DNA of 64,000 nucleotides, taken from NCBI RefSeq assembly GCF_023612255.1, contig NZ_CP063231.1, positions 2,214,001-2,278,000 of the forward strand. The letters are read 5' to 3'. Below, one piece after another: positions 29,101-36,740 of this stretch. This DNA is from Luteibacter flocculans. Lineage in GTDB: Bacteria; Pseudomonadota; Gammaproteobacteria; Xanthomonadales; Rhodanobacteraceae. The position numbers were made by a program, and so were the translations under genes. The number at the start of each line of letters is the position of its first letter. Position 1 is the stretch's first letter. The notes beneath the pieces are model-generated. The model was given only the letters and a program-made list of their open reading frames with translations. It had not been told where the DNA came from and ran no database searches.

Positions 29101-32100
29101 AGGTCGGGATCGGCCACGCTGAAGCCCGGTACCGGGTTGTGCTGTGCATCGGCGCCGCCGAGATTGATCGGGCCAGAGGGCGCGGTCACGACCGGTGCGT
29201 CGTTGGTCGGATCGGTGTAGATCCAGAACTCGTTGCCCGTCTGTTCCTTGTCGCCATCGGAGAGCGTGAAGCCGAAGCGGTCGTCAGGCGTGGACGGATA
29301 CGACACGCCCGTCGATTCCGTGCCGTCGTTGAGGTAGTAGATCCGGCCTGCGGCGACATCGGCCTGCGTAAACGACGAGCCCTTGCCGAGGATGTGGAAA
29401 GTAGCGCCGCCGTCGGTCGAATACGCGATGTTGCCGTGCGCAGGCGCACTGGTGATCGTGTACTGCACCTGCTCAGCCGAGCTATCGGGATCGTAGGCCT
29501 GGAGCATGCCGGTGGTGATCTGCGCGTAACCACCCTCAGGCACCGTGAGCGGTTCGTTGACCGGAGTACCACCGATGTTGTTCGGCGAATCCGACGGTAC
29601 GCCCGGATCGGCCTGGGTCGGATCCTTGGCGATCTGCGGCGCATCGTTGACGTTGGTGATCTGGATGGTCACCGTGCCGTCCGTCGCCGAACGCTGGCCC
29701 CAGCGATCCTGTGCCTCGACCGTGAAGCTGGCACTGCGGACCTCGGAGCCGTTGCTCACGAAACGCAGGCCCGTGGTACCTGCGCTACCGGTGACGATCG
29801 ACGCGTCGAGCAGCGTGTTGACCGTCACGTCCTGCCAATGCGCGCCGCCATCGGTCGAGTACTGCAGCGTGCCGCCCGGCGGCAGGCTGGTGATGAGGAA
29901 TTTGAGCGCGTTCGCGCCGGTGGCGTCGTTGTTGTAGGCGTAGTTGTTGCCGCCACCCGCAAGCGTCGGCGAGCCTTCGAGATACCCCTGGCTCGTGGCG
30001 TCGTCGGGATCGGTGATGCCGAGCTGGCCCTTGGTGATGTACGCAATCTCACCTTCGTTGATGACCGTGCTCGACGAGCCGGTGACGACCGGTGCATCGT
30101 TTTCCGGCGTCACGTAGATGTCGAACGACGGCGTCCAGCTATCGGCCACGGCCTGCCCGTTCTGCACCGTGAGCAACCCCGCGGAGACCGAGAAGTTGGC
30201 GGTGACGTGGAAGTTCTCGCTTGCGCCATCGTGCTGGAAGCGCACGTGCCCGGCATCGAGGTCGGCCTGCGTGAACGTACCGTACGTGGCGACATCGACC
30301 CAGGTCCCGTTGACCTGCTTCTGCAGCGCGCCCGCGCTGCCGGCCACGCCGTCGTTGGTGAAGCCGAGGAAGGTGTACACGACCTGGGACGGATCCACGC
30401 CCTGCGCCGTATAGCTCAAGCCGGGCATGGTCGCGAAATCGGTCGGCTGCCCGTTGGTGGTCGTGCCGTGGATGACGATGTTGCCGCCTTCCGGCAGCAC
30501 GCCCAGCGCGTGACCGCTTGGATCGACGCCCGCGAACGTGGAACCGTTCTCGGCCGTCACCGGGTCGTGGATCGGGAAGCCGCCGGCATTACCGTTCGGC
30601 GTCGGGGCGAGGTTGATGGCGAAGGTGTAGTCGCGCAGCGTGTCCGTCCGTGCACCGCCGGTGTAGTCGCCACCGATGCGGGTAAACGTGGTGCCGTCCG
30701 GGTTCCAGCGCAGGGCCATGGTGTTGTCCACGACCTGGAAGTGGAACGTGTCCTGCTGGCCCGCCGTGGCGCCCGTGGTCTGCACGTACTGCACGCGACC
30801 CGCAGTGATGTCGGCCATGGTGAACGTGGCGCCGTCTTTCAGTTGCTCGCCGTTGAGCAGCAGATAGCCGTGCGTGAGGCCTGCCTGGCCGGTCACGAAG
30901 CTGATGTTCTGGTCCGGCGAATCGACGTCGGACGCGCCGATCATCCCCGGCGTGAGCACGACCGAATAGGCGCCGGCAGGGCCGTTGCCCGGTGCTGTAA
31001 CGGTGGCCGTGCGCGTGCTGCCGGCATCCAGCGACGGGTCGTCGTCGACCGCGTGGATGTCGAGCGTGATCGTGCCGTCCGCGCTGCCCGGCGTGCCCGT
31101 ACCGCCGCCGAGATCGTTCACGCGGACGCCGAAGCTGTCCTGCGCGATGCCATCGACGCCGTCGTTGCTGTAGGTCAGGAGATTGCGGTTGGCGTAATCG
31201 AAGGTCTGGCCGACGGTGACTGCCACGCCGTTGTAGAACAGCGTGCCGTGCGTCGGCAGCGAGGTGATGGTGACGGTGAGCGAGGTGTCCTGCGGATCGC
31301 CGCCCGTAGTAGCCACGATGTACTGGCCCACGCTGCCGGTATCCACGGCGTTGCGCGGCTGGCCTTCGTAGACCATGCCTTCGCCGCCGATGGTCGGCGC
31401 CTGGTTGACCGGCTGCACGTTCAGCGTCACGTGCACATCGGCGGACTTGTCGAGCGGCGTGGCGCCATCGTTCACCCGAGCGACGAAGCCATCGCTGGTG
31501 TCCTGATCGGCACCCGTAGCCGTATGCACGTAGCTCAGGCGTCCATCGATGACGTCCTGCTGCGTGAACACGGAACCGGCGCCGAGACGGTTGCCATCGA
31601 GCGTGAGGTAACCGTACTGCGGCAGCGCGGTGAGGCTGTAGACGATCTGCGTGGGCGTCTGCGTGCCGGCCGTGACCTCGGCATCCACGGCCGCGAGCGT
31701 ATCGGTGCCGATCACGGTCACGCTGGCGTGGCCGCTGCCATCGACTTCGGCTACGGTCTTGACCGCATCGGGTACCGCGACGGGATCGTTCGACGGCGTG
31801 ATTGTCACGTCCAGCGACCGCGTGGCCGACAGCGACTGCGCATCGGTGACCGTCACGTCGATGGTGGTGCGTACCGCGGTGTTGCCGAGTTCGACGTCGG
31901 CCGCCACGAACGTAAGCTGGTTGAGCCAGGCGCTTGCCTGGGCACGGGTACCGGTAAAGGTCAATCCACCAGCGATTGCGGTACCGCCACTGGCCGACAC
32001 GAGACTGCCCTTGCTGGCGTCGCCGACCACGGCCTTGACCGTGATCGAATCTCCACCCACCGCGTCGTCGACGATGGACCAGCCGCTCAACGTGGTGCGA

Positions 32101-32885
32101 TCCGCGCCCGCCGCGTTCAGCGAACTCGGTTCCGCGACGGTAATGCCCTTGCTGGTCGTATCGACCGTCGGCGCCGCGAGCAGCCCGTCGTAATTCAACG
32201 CCAGCGCGCGCGTTTCGATATGGCCGACGCTGCTTTCCAGCACCCAGTCGCCGCCAAGCGCAGCCGCGCCCGTGGCATCGGTGGACGAGGCGATGTCTGC
32301 CTGGGTCAGGCGACCAAGCTGCGTCACCAGCGCGGTGTCGTGACTCGACACATCGCACCCGTAGAGAAGAATGTCGCCGTTGGTGCCGAGCGAGGCGCCG
32401 ATGTCGTGCAACTGGCTCGTGTACGCCGCAACGTTCGCTGCCGTCACCGTGTCGCTGCCGAGCGAGATCGAGTCGCTGGCACCATGGCTGAGGATGTGGA
32501 TGGCGGCAACGTCGTGCTCGCCGCGGAGTGCGTCGGCGATCTGCGTCAGGCCTGACGATTTGTCATCCAACACCACGACCTGGCTGCCCTTCGGCAACTG
32601 CGACACCAGCGACTGCCAGTTGGCCACGCTCTGATCGACGATGTAGACCTCGGTCGGCGGCGGCACGCTGGGTGCAGGAGGCGGCGTCGGTGCAGGCGCG
32701 GGCGCGGCGTGCCCCGGCTGTTCGCTGGCCGGGCTGACGAACTTGCCCGCGTCCTGCGCCGCATGCGCAGGATCGACGTGATGCGCCGCTTCGACGAGCG
32801 CCGCGCCGTCGTACATCTGGCGCGGCTCCAGCGCATAGCGGTGGGCACGCGGACGGAAGGGGTTATGTGACTTGGTCCCTGGCAT
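23145..32885 (-). CDS. Giant LEPR-motif/DUF4347/cadherin-VCBS repeat surface protein
   Basis: 3246 residues from ATG 32885 (MPGTKSHNPF). Begins with a basic segment and YALEPRQMYDGAA (LEPR-XLL type motif, residues 19-22), a Pro/Ala linker, then a DUF4347 domain (about 80-230) with ILSHGA (His134) and LYGCDV (Cys177). The rest is tandem Ig/cadherin-like units, including CHDL-like modules and four VCBS repeats near the C-terminus, ending in a Pro/His-rich tail. No RTX nonapeptides and no classical type I C-terminal signal are visible, and there is no Sec signal peptide. Presumably a secreted or surface adhesin exported by the four genes behind it (inference). Confidence 0.88.
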   Translation of the reverse strand: MPGTKSHNPFRPRAHRYALEPRQMYDGAALVEAAHHVDPAHAAQDAGKFVSPASEQPGHAAPAPAPTPPPAPSVPPPTEVYIVDQSVANWQSLVSQLPKGSQVVVLDDKSSGLTQIADALRGEHDVAAIHILSHGASDSISLGSDTVTAANVAAYTSQLHDIGASLGTNGDILLYGCDVSSHDTALVTQLGRLTQADIASSTDATGAAALGGDWVLESSVGHIETRALALNYDGLLAAPTVDTTSKGITVAEPSSLNAAGADRTTLSGWSIVDDAVGGDSITVKAVVGDASKGSLVSASGGTAIAGGLTFTGTRAQASAWLNQLTFVAADVELGNTAVRTTIDVTVTDAQSLSATRSLDVTITPSNDPVAVPDAVKTVAEVDGSGHASVTVIGTDTLAAVDAEVTAGTQTPTQIVYSLTALPQYGYLTLDGNRLGAGSVFTQQDVIDGRLSYVHTATGADQDTSDGFVARVNDGATPLDKSADVHVTLNVQPVNQAPTIGGEGMVYEGQPRNAVDTGSVGQYIVATTGGDPQDTSLTVTITSLPTHGTLFYNGVAVTVGQTFDYANRNLLTYSNDGVDGIAQDSFGVRVNDLGGGTGTPGSADGTITLDIHAVDDDPSLDAGSTRTATVTAPGNGPAGAYSVVLTPGMIGASDVDSPDQNISFVTGQAGLTHGYLLLNGEQLKDGATFTMADITAGRVQYVQTTGATAGQQDTFHFQVVDNTMALRWNPDGTTFTRIGGDYTGGARTDTLRDYTFAINLAPTPNGNAGGFPIHDPVTAENGSTFAGVDPSGHALGVLPEGGNIVIHGTTTNGQPTDFATMPGLSYTAQGVDPSQVVYTFLGFTNDGVAGSAGALQKQVNGTWVDVATYGTFTQADLDAGHVRFQHDGASENFHVTANFSVSAGLLTVQNGQAVADSWTPSFDIYVTPENDAPVVTGSSSTVINEGEIAYITKGQLGITDPDDATSQGYLEGSPTLAGGGNNYAYNNDATGANALKFLITSLPPGGTLQYSTDGGAHWQDVTVNTLLDASIVTGSAGTTGLRFVSNGSEVRSASFTVEAQDRWGQRSATDGTVTIQITNVNDAPQIAKDPTQADPGVPSDSPNNIGGTPVNEPLTVPEGGYAQITTGMLQAYDPDSSAEQVQYTITSAPAHGNIAYSTDGGATFHILGKGSSFTQADVAAGRIYYLNDGTESTGVSYPSTPDDRFGFTLSDGDKEQTGNEFWIYTDPTNDAPVVTAPSGPINLGGADAQHNPVPGFSVADPDLTAGVGGGEADFVQVTVRLLNPNGTAFSAADYAADGVSIGVATGGGVVVDGDKDGNGDFLVLRGTRAQINAALAGLTVNFAGDRDATYQVQVIADDRLRDANGDLTSGANGGSVNQSATPGTGTGTSTRPVDTTNYDWYSATVPANTGNLAAAAVVVRASSINEPGTLTGPSSGTVYEDQATYIGGGFVVADPESAAFDTPVTVTLTVPSGVLGIGGNGAQTSAIASAAGSRAVTITGDNTGTLVLTGRASDIQALLNDASKGLTYQSAANVNHDLNGAAAGDVTLTLHFDDAGSRIGDDTGAGSVANNPPDIQVALDIVAVNDAPTVSTGAGTIYLNGNTAVGGFVVGDVDYTDGGGITTGEQDFMQVTVRVTDANGVPLSQAAYANIVLGSSNSGTAGAAIDGTYDGTDAALVVRGTRAQVNAYLAGLQVSIGGSLANADQSYRVEVIADDRLRDANGNLDGSGAANGGQNAKAGGGTQVVPTASIDPYAAVPGGLTQDVASAYRVVFPSSVNNPTAIGVTAPNAADEGAAGVYTLSHVTLADPDAGTAPITATVTLPTGFGVHDVNGVAGTSGTFGGAAYTVGADGQGRTTITITGTVGQVEATINAIGVQLPGAEAGDNNAFWNGTFQVQVAVNDNGNHGGRPDRPTLDTDGTDNASADPSTVGDHYGYADGDGGTSNALVTTRVFDVTISSRTQVNEAGLTDASGSQGVDGTASLALFNNLDSVTIGNPADGPGHAITLTLAQLRDLANVPVAQRTIVTDHGTLVVTGYLPGSDDAHGTLVYHYNLTGPVNQPGATGSSETIAIATRDSEGFTDSGSITVNIADDVPVAHADTGDVNEDGAALSGNVVSGDAGGGQADHVGADVTATPVSGVVAGTAGGPVSGNVGAGVTGQYGTLTLNADGSYGYLLDNGNKTVNALKDGETLTDVYTYTITDADGDTSTTTLTITIHGHTDGAPAITPHDGNGPGNTTESTGHTTVWESGLTPDGPLGHDHISTDSIDISAPDGLVSIVVGGTTLTTAQLNALSSGSPVVITTPNGTLSLTGFTPSGFVGGVPTGGTLTYTYTLTASVDQAGADHSTDTIALSVTDAGGSTANGALVVDIVNDTPTARADQAEVNEDGAAIGGNVVTGGTAGLVADRVGADGTATPVSGVAAGTAGGPVTGNVGDRIAGQYGTLTLNADGSYGYVLDNDNPTVNALRDGQTIKDVYTYTITDADGDTSTTTLTITIHGHTDGGPSILPVDGNAAAVGHATVAESGLVDHDGSQVTTGTIDLTADDGLASISVGGTTVTAAQLAALSSGSTVSIVTPQGTLVLTGFQPSNSVGGVPTAGTLSYTYTLDHAVDQPGSTGSVDPIALTITDAGGGSANGTLAVDIVDDVPTAHDDANSIKENDATVSGSVLVNDRVGADVTPTPVSSVGFGDTNGTVGSPLDGKYGALTLNADGSYSYALNNDNPTVNALKDGESLTETYTYVITDADGDSATATLTITIQGTTDGQPTIVPGGGGSVGGGDHVAEPGLVDGGGSDTTKGHIDVGALDGLANVTVGGTTLTAEQLGSMSPEQPMTIRTPDGTLVLTGFTPTTMVNGVPTAGRLDYTYTLDHAVQQNAPITHDVIALSVTDVTGVESTGQLVVAIANDVPTAHDDSATIVQDAGQTSTGGNVFTGSGANHDGADRIGADGPAVGGPLTAVVSSNTGQHGVVGGGSRGEYGTLVLNADGSYSYQLDKSNPKVSSLDASRTLTEVFVYTITDADGDASEARLTITIHGTTPPMQARWGDQIFPIAYEHTTRDIHQGYVPGLFVLPEVSESQSDTLRWQNQWVSGRGDATAATDAIAQDPSNTQFVLRDGVAFSRQLLVEAHARARIALNDFGLASSPLWDDFSPFAPSRIGEREAYGRAAPEHAHVPAGHAHERDHETTPPTQGGEPAKHASHPAPAEVAVVTQVPPPASTPTGAPSFTAQIAAMAKAGAVPLTSAPAITQPRH
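23780..26640 (-). repeat. Tandem ~0.8-kb VCBS-plus-linker repeats in the giant gene
   Basis: Four units of about 780-840 bp recur within the giant gene. Each encodes NEDGA...GxDGTATPVSGV...YGTLTLNADGSYGY...DNxNxTVNAL, then TYTITDADGDTSTTTLTITIHG and a linker with an 'xxGxTTLTxxQLxxLSSG' module. The units are close enough at DNA level to recombine, so copy number may vary between strains. Confidence 0.8.
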
Positions 32886-32977
32886 GGGGCGCCTTACTGA
32901 TGGACGGGCATGACATGGGCCGACGGGCTCCGCCCGAAGGCCAGAGGCGCTCGGGGGAAGGATCGGCGGCGTGATGC

Positions 32978-32993
32978 TGTGAACCACGTCACA
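32978..32993. promoter_or_regulatory. Perfect CRP/Clp-type binding site upstream of the giant gene
   Basis: TGTGAACCACGTCACA is an exact TGTGA-N6-TCACA palindrome, about 93 bases upstream of the ATG at 32885. In Xanthomonadales the CRP homologue Clp binds this consensus and is inhibited by cyclic di-GMP. A site here would place the adhesin and its export operon under Clp. The regulator itself is outside the window. Confidence 0.65.
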
Positions 32994-33218
32994 GCGGCGG
33001 CGCCGATGCTATGTCTCATCGGCGATACAGAGAAGACGGTTACATGGGAATTTGCGTCACGTGCGGCGTGACGATCTTCCGCTCGGGCAAAGCCGCGCGA
33101 CGGTTATCTGGCGCACGCAAGAACGCGGCGCCGCACTACCGCGGCGCTTGGAAAGAACGGTGCTGTGGCGAAGACGTTTGCTGCAGCGGACGCCGGACGA
33201 CGACGGTCCGTCGTCGAT
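32994..33218. other. Intergenic region without a recognised gene
   Basis: Lies between the start of the giant gene (with its CRP/Clp site) and the 3' end of the sensor kinase. It holds a perfect 8-bp inverted repeat (CGCCGATG 33001-33008, CATCGGCG 33017-33024) and a GTCACG/CGTGAC hairpin near 33056-33072. Open frames here have no recognisable protein. Probably the leader or distal promoter region of the giant gene. Confidence 0.4.
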
Positions 33219-36200
33219 TCAGTCGATTCGATCACGCATGGGAGTCGCTTCTTCGTCCGCCGCGGCCGCGATGAGGCGGACGACGCAGGTCACCAGTTCT
33301 GCTGCAGTCGCCGGTTTGAGCAGCACCGCGTCGAAGGTGGCGCGCGCATCGGCAGGACGCAACGGTGACGTTGCCGTATAGAGAAGCACCGGTACATCCG
33401 GTGATTCAGCACGCAGCGCTTGCAGCAGTTGCCAGCCGTCGCCGCGCGGCAATTGCTGTTCGGTGATCACGAGGTCCGCTCGTTCATGCCGCAGGACATC
33501 CAGCGCTTTCGCGGCATCCGCCACGCCGATGCTCTGGAAGCCATAGCCATCGAGCAGATCGCAGACGACCGCACGGCGCGCCGCGTGCGGTTCCACGACC
33601 AGCACGACCCTGCCCTCGCCGTCGGGCTCGTCGATCTCTCCACCCGGTTCAAGCTCGGCCTCGAGATCGTCCTCGTCCGCCAGCGGAAGCGCCACGGCAA
33701 AGCTGAAGCGGCTTCCGCCGGACGGCAGGCGCTCGGCCTCGAGGCGCGTGCCCATGTGCTGGAGCAACTGGACCACGATGGCGAGGCCAAGCCCGCTCCC
33801 TTCGTGCTGGTTCGCATTGTCACCGCGGGCGAACGGCTGTTGCAGCGATTCCAGGGCGGCGGGATCGAAGCCGATGCCGTCGTCTTCCACCGTGAACACG
33901 AGACGCACGCGCCCTCCGCGCTCGGGTACCGCATCGGCATGAAACGCCACGGCGCCGTCGTGGGTGAACTTCGCCGCATTGCCGAGCAGGTTCAGAAGCA
34001 CCTGACGCAGGCGACGGAAGTCAGCGCTGACCACCGGCGGCAAGTGCTCGTCGAAATGGCATGCGAAGCGGTTGCCGTGCCGTTCCACCAGAAGCACGGC
34101 CTGCTCCGCCACGTCGTGCAGGAACCCGTGCAGGTAACCGGGTACCGGCTCCAGACGCAGGCCGGTCAGTTCACCGCGGGAGAATTCCAGCAGGTCGTCG
34201 ATCAGATCCACCTGTTGGCGCACGTGGCGCTCGATGATCTGCGGATAGTCGCGGCGGGTGTTGCCGGCGCGCCACTGGCGTACCGCATTCATGACCGCGC
34301 CCAGCGGTGCACGCAGGTCGTGGCCTACGTGGGCCAGGAGCATGCGTCTGGCCTGCAACGACTGGCGGAGTTCGGCGGTGCGTTCCTGCACGATGCCCTC
34401 CAGCCGCTGGGCGTGCGCGATCAGCCGGCGAGTGCGCCAGCGCCACGCCAGCGCGATGAGCGCGATGAGCAGGAGCACCTCGATCGCGTATGCCCACGGC
34501 GTCTGCCACCACGGCGGTGCCACGGTGAAGTCGAGCGTGACCGGTTCGGACGACGTGCGCCGGTTGACGTCGACGGCAGTCAACTCGAAGCGATACTGCC
34601 CCGGCGGCAACGACGCGTAGCGGACCTCGCGCTGCGCGGTATCGACCCAATCCTCGTCGAGGCCCGGAAGGCGATAACGAAAACGCACGGGATGACCGGC
34701 GCTGTTGCCGAGCACGCCGAAGCGCAGGACCAGCGGCGCGGTTTCCTTGAACGGCAGCGTGGGCGACGCCGCCGCGACTTCGCTTTCGCCGTAATGGGCC
34801 GAGAGCAGCAAGGGACGGATGTGACGAGGTGCGAGAAGTTGGTCGGGGTCGAGCACGTGGGTCAGGCCCACCGGCGCGCCGATCCACACCGTGCCGTCGT
34901 CGTCGGCAAGGAACGCGCCGTGATTGGTTTCGTCCCAAAGCAGACCGTCGCGCATCGACAGGCGCGTCCAGGTGTTCCCATCGGCCACGTCTACGCCGTT
35001 GCCGCCGCCCGCCCAAAGGCGACCGCGTCGGTCGGTACGCAGGAAATAGAAGCGCGTGTCGGCAAGCAGCGGATCGTTCACCGGTGCCACGGTCACCGCG
35101 TCGGCATCGGTGACGTGGCCGACGAACAGGCCGGGCTGCAATGAACTCAGCCACAGTCGCCCGTCGGGCGTGACGGCCACGTTTTCGTAGCCGCCCGACG
35201 ATTCGGTCGGCATGACGCGCACCCGCGACCAGCCCTTGGCGTTATGCCGGTAAAGCCCGGAGCTGCAACCGACCCATAGTCGGCCGTCGGCATCCTCGGC
35301 CATGTCGGAACACATCGTGGAGGGGATCAATCCGGGCGCCGCGGGCGTGGCGCCCGCGCCGACCGGATCGATCTCGTAGAGACCGCCCAGGGTGTAGGCC
35401 CAGAAGTGCCCGGCGCGATCGAGATGCGCGCCGCGCAAGAGGTACGGCAGCGCGGCCACGTTGGTGGTGGTGCCTGCGGCGGTGTCGTAGCGGAGCACGC
35501 GGCCGTCGAAGAGGAAGTACCAGATCCCGCCCTTGCCGTCGGCGATCACGGCATGCGCCTGGTTCGGCGGAGGCACGGACAGCGGCCAGCGATGCGCGCG
35601 GGCTTCGGCCGGCACGATCACTTCGCCGCCGGATTCCCCGGCGAGCCACACGGTGTGTGCGTCGCCACGCGCGATGGACCAGATGAGGCTGCCGCTTAGG
35701 CCCTGGGCGGACGTCCAGTTTTCCACCGCGTCGGCACTGCTCCAATAGACGAGGCCGCGTCCGTAGGTACCCATCCAGACCATGCCGTCCTGGTCGGCCA
35801 CCATCGACGAGATGCCCACGCCGGGCAAACCGTTGCCGGGGTCGAACAGCTCCCACTTCGCACCATCCCAGCGCGCCACACCCACGTCGGTGCGGGTGAG
35901 GATGCGGCCCGCGCGGTCCTCGACGATATCGATGCTGGACGCGGCAACCTCGGTATGGCCGCCGGGGATGTCATGTGTGGTGAAGGCGGATGCACCAGGG
36001 GCAAGGCGAATCACATGGCGTATGCCGCGCGCCCACAGGCTGCCGTCGCGCGAGGCCAACAGACCGACCCATTTGTCGGCCGGTACGCCGCGGTCGGTGC
36101 CGAAACGAGTAAGCACGCCATTGCTCAGGCGACACAACGCACCGGCGCAACCGAACCAGGTGGTGCCGCTGCGATGGAGCACTGCCGTGACGTCGCCGAT

Positions 36201-36740
36201 GCCGTCCGCCGCCGTACCTTGCAGGAGCGGCGCGGATGTCCAGCGTCCTGCGTCGTCCTGGGCGAGTCGCCATGGCTGGTGACCGCTGACGACGAGCATG
36301 CCGCCGCGGTCGTCGGCAGCCAGCGACTGGCCGCGATCGGCGAACAAGGTCTTGCCGCCCGGTGCCACCCAGGTGAAGTTGCCATCGTCTCCGCGCCGCT
36401 GCAGACCGGCACGCAACGCTACCCAAAGGTGATCGCCCGCGTCCTCCGCCAGCCCGACCACTTCGGACGTCTGGAAACCGCGGTTATGCCCGATCGCATT
36501 GAAGCCGAGGCCATCGAAGCGGTAGAGACCCTTCTCGGTACCCACCCAGAGAAAGCCTTCGTGATCCTCGAACAGGCGCACCACCGACAGGCTGGTGAGG
36601 CCGTTGCCCTGGTCGTAGAAGGTGAGCGGCAATTGCACGGCGGAGGCGTACGCCTGCCCCACGGCCACGAGCACACCGAAACACAACGCCACGAGGTGGC
36701 GCCAAAGGGCACGGACGGGTCGTCGACGCTCAGCGACCAC
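33219..36740 (-). CDS. Hybrid sensor histidine kinase with two-component propeller domain
   Basis: 1173 residues. Signal peptide (…GQAYASA), about 600 residues of regulator-propeller repeats (GFLWVGTEKGLYRFDG-type), a Y_Y_Y domain (about 690-765), one membrane helix, HisKA with AHVGHDLRAPLG (His807), HATPase with NLLGNAAKF and GSGLGLAIV, and a C-terminal receiver. In the receiver the phospho-acceptor position is Glu1094 (LVITEQQLP) while the LKP Lys is kept, so it is degenerate. The propeller senses a periplasmic ligand, often a polysaccharide in relatives. Its start overlaps the REC-AraC gene by 11 bases, so they form one system. Confidence 0.9.
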   Translation of the reverse strand: MVAERRRPVRALWRHLVALCFGVLVAVGQAYASAVQLPLTFYDQGNGLTSLSVVRLFEDHEGFLWVGTEKGLYRFDGLGFNAIGHNRGFQTSEVVGLAEDAGDHLWVALRAGLQRRGDDGNFTWVAPGGKTLFADRGQSLAADDRGGMLVVSGHQPWRLAQDDAGRWTSAPLLQGTAADGIGDVTAVLHRSGTTWFGCAGALCRLSNGVLTRFGTDRGVPADKWVGLLASRDGSLWARGIRHVIRLAPGASAFTTHDIPGGHTEVAASSIDIVEDRAGRILTRTDVGVARWDGAKWELFDPGNGLPGVGISSMVADQDGMVWMGTYGRGLVYWSSADAVENWTSAQGLSGSLIWSIARGDAHTVWLAGESGGEVIVPAEARAHRWPLSVPPPNQAHAVIADGKGGIWYFLFDGRVLRYDTAAGTTTNVAALPYLLRGAHLDRAGHFWAYTLGGLYEIDPVGAGATPAAPGLIPSTMCSDMAEDADGRLWVGCSSGLYRHNAKGWSRVRVMPTESSGGYENVAVTPDGRLWLSSLQPGLFVGHVTDADAVTVAPVNDPLLADTRFYFLRTDRRGRLWAGGGNGVDVADGNTWTRLSMRDGLLWDETNHGAFLADDDGTVWIGAPVGLTHVLDPDQLLAPRHIRPLLLSAHYGESEVAAASPTLPFKETAPLVLRFGVLGNSAGHPVRFRYRLPGLDEDWVDTAQREVRYASLPPGQYRFELTAVDVNRRTSSEPVTLDFTVAPPWWQTPWAYAIEVLLLIALIALAWRWRTRRLIAHAQRLEGIVQERTAELRQSLQARRMLLAHVGHDLRAPLGAVMNAVRQWRAGNTRRDYPQIIERHVRQQVDLIDDLLEFSRGELTGLRLEPVPGYLHGFLHDVAEQAVLLVERHGNRFACHFDEHLPPVVSADFRRLRQVLLNLLGNAAKFTHDGAVAFHADAVPERGGRVRLVFTVEDDGIGFDPAALESLQQPFARGDNANQHEGSGLGLAIVVQLLQHMGTRLEAERLPSGGSRFSFAVALPLADEDDLEAELEPGGEIDEPDGEGRVVLVVEPHAARRAVVCDLLDGYGFQSIGVADAAKALDVLRHERADLVITEQQLPRGDGWQLLQALRAESPDVPVLLYTATSPLRPADARATFDAVLLKPATAAELVTCVVRLIAAAADEEATPMRDRID

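Noticed and set aside
23112-32555. A 3147-codon open frame on the plus strand opposite the giant gene
   Set aside because: It mirrors the giant gene almost end to end, has an Arg/Val/Gly-rich composition without any domain, and is explained by GC-rich codons lacking stops in the antisense frame.
33086-33094. GGCAAAGCC reminiscent of a cyclic di-GMP (GEMM) riboswitch core
   Set aside because: The other conserved GEMM parts (GGCAAACC stem, GNRA loop, downstream helix) are missing, and the orientation faces away from any start.
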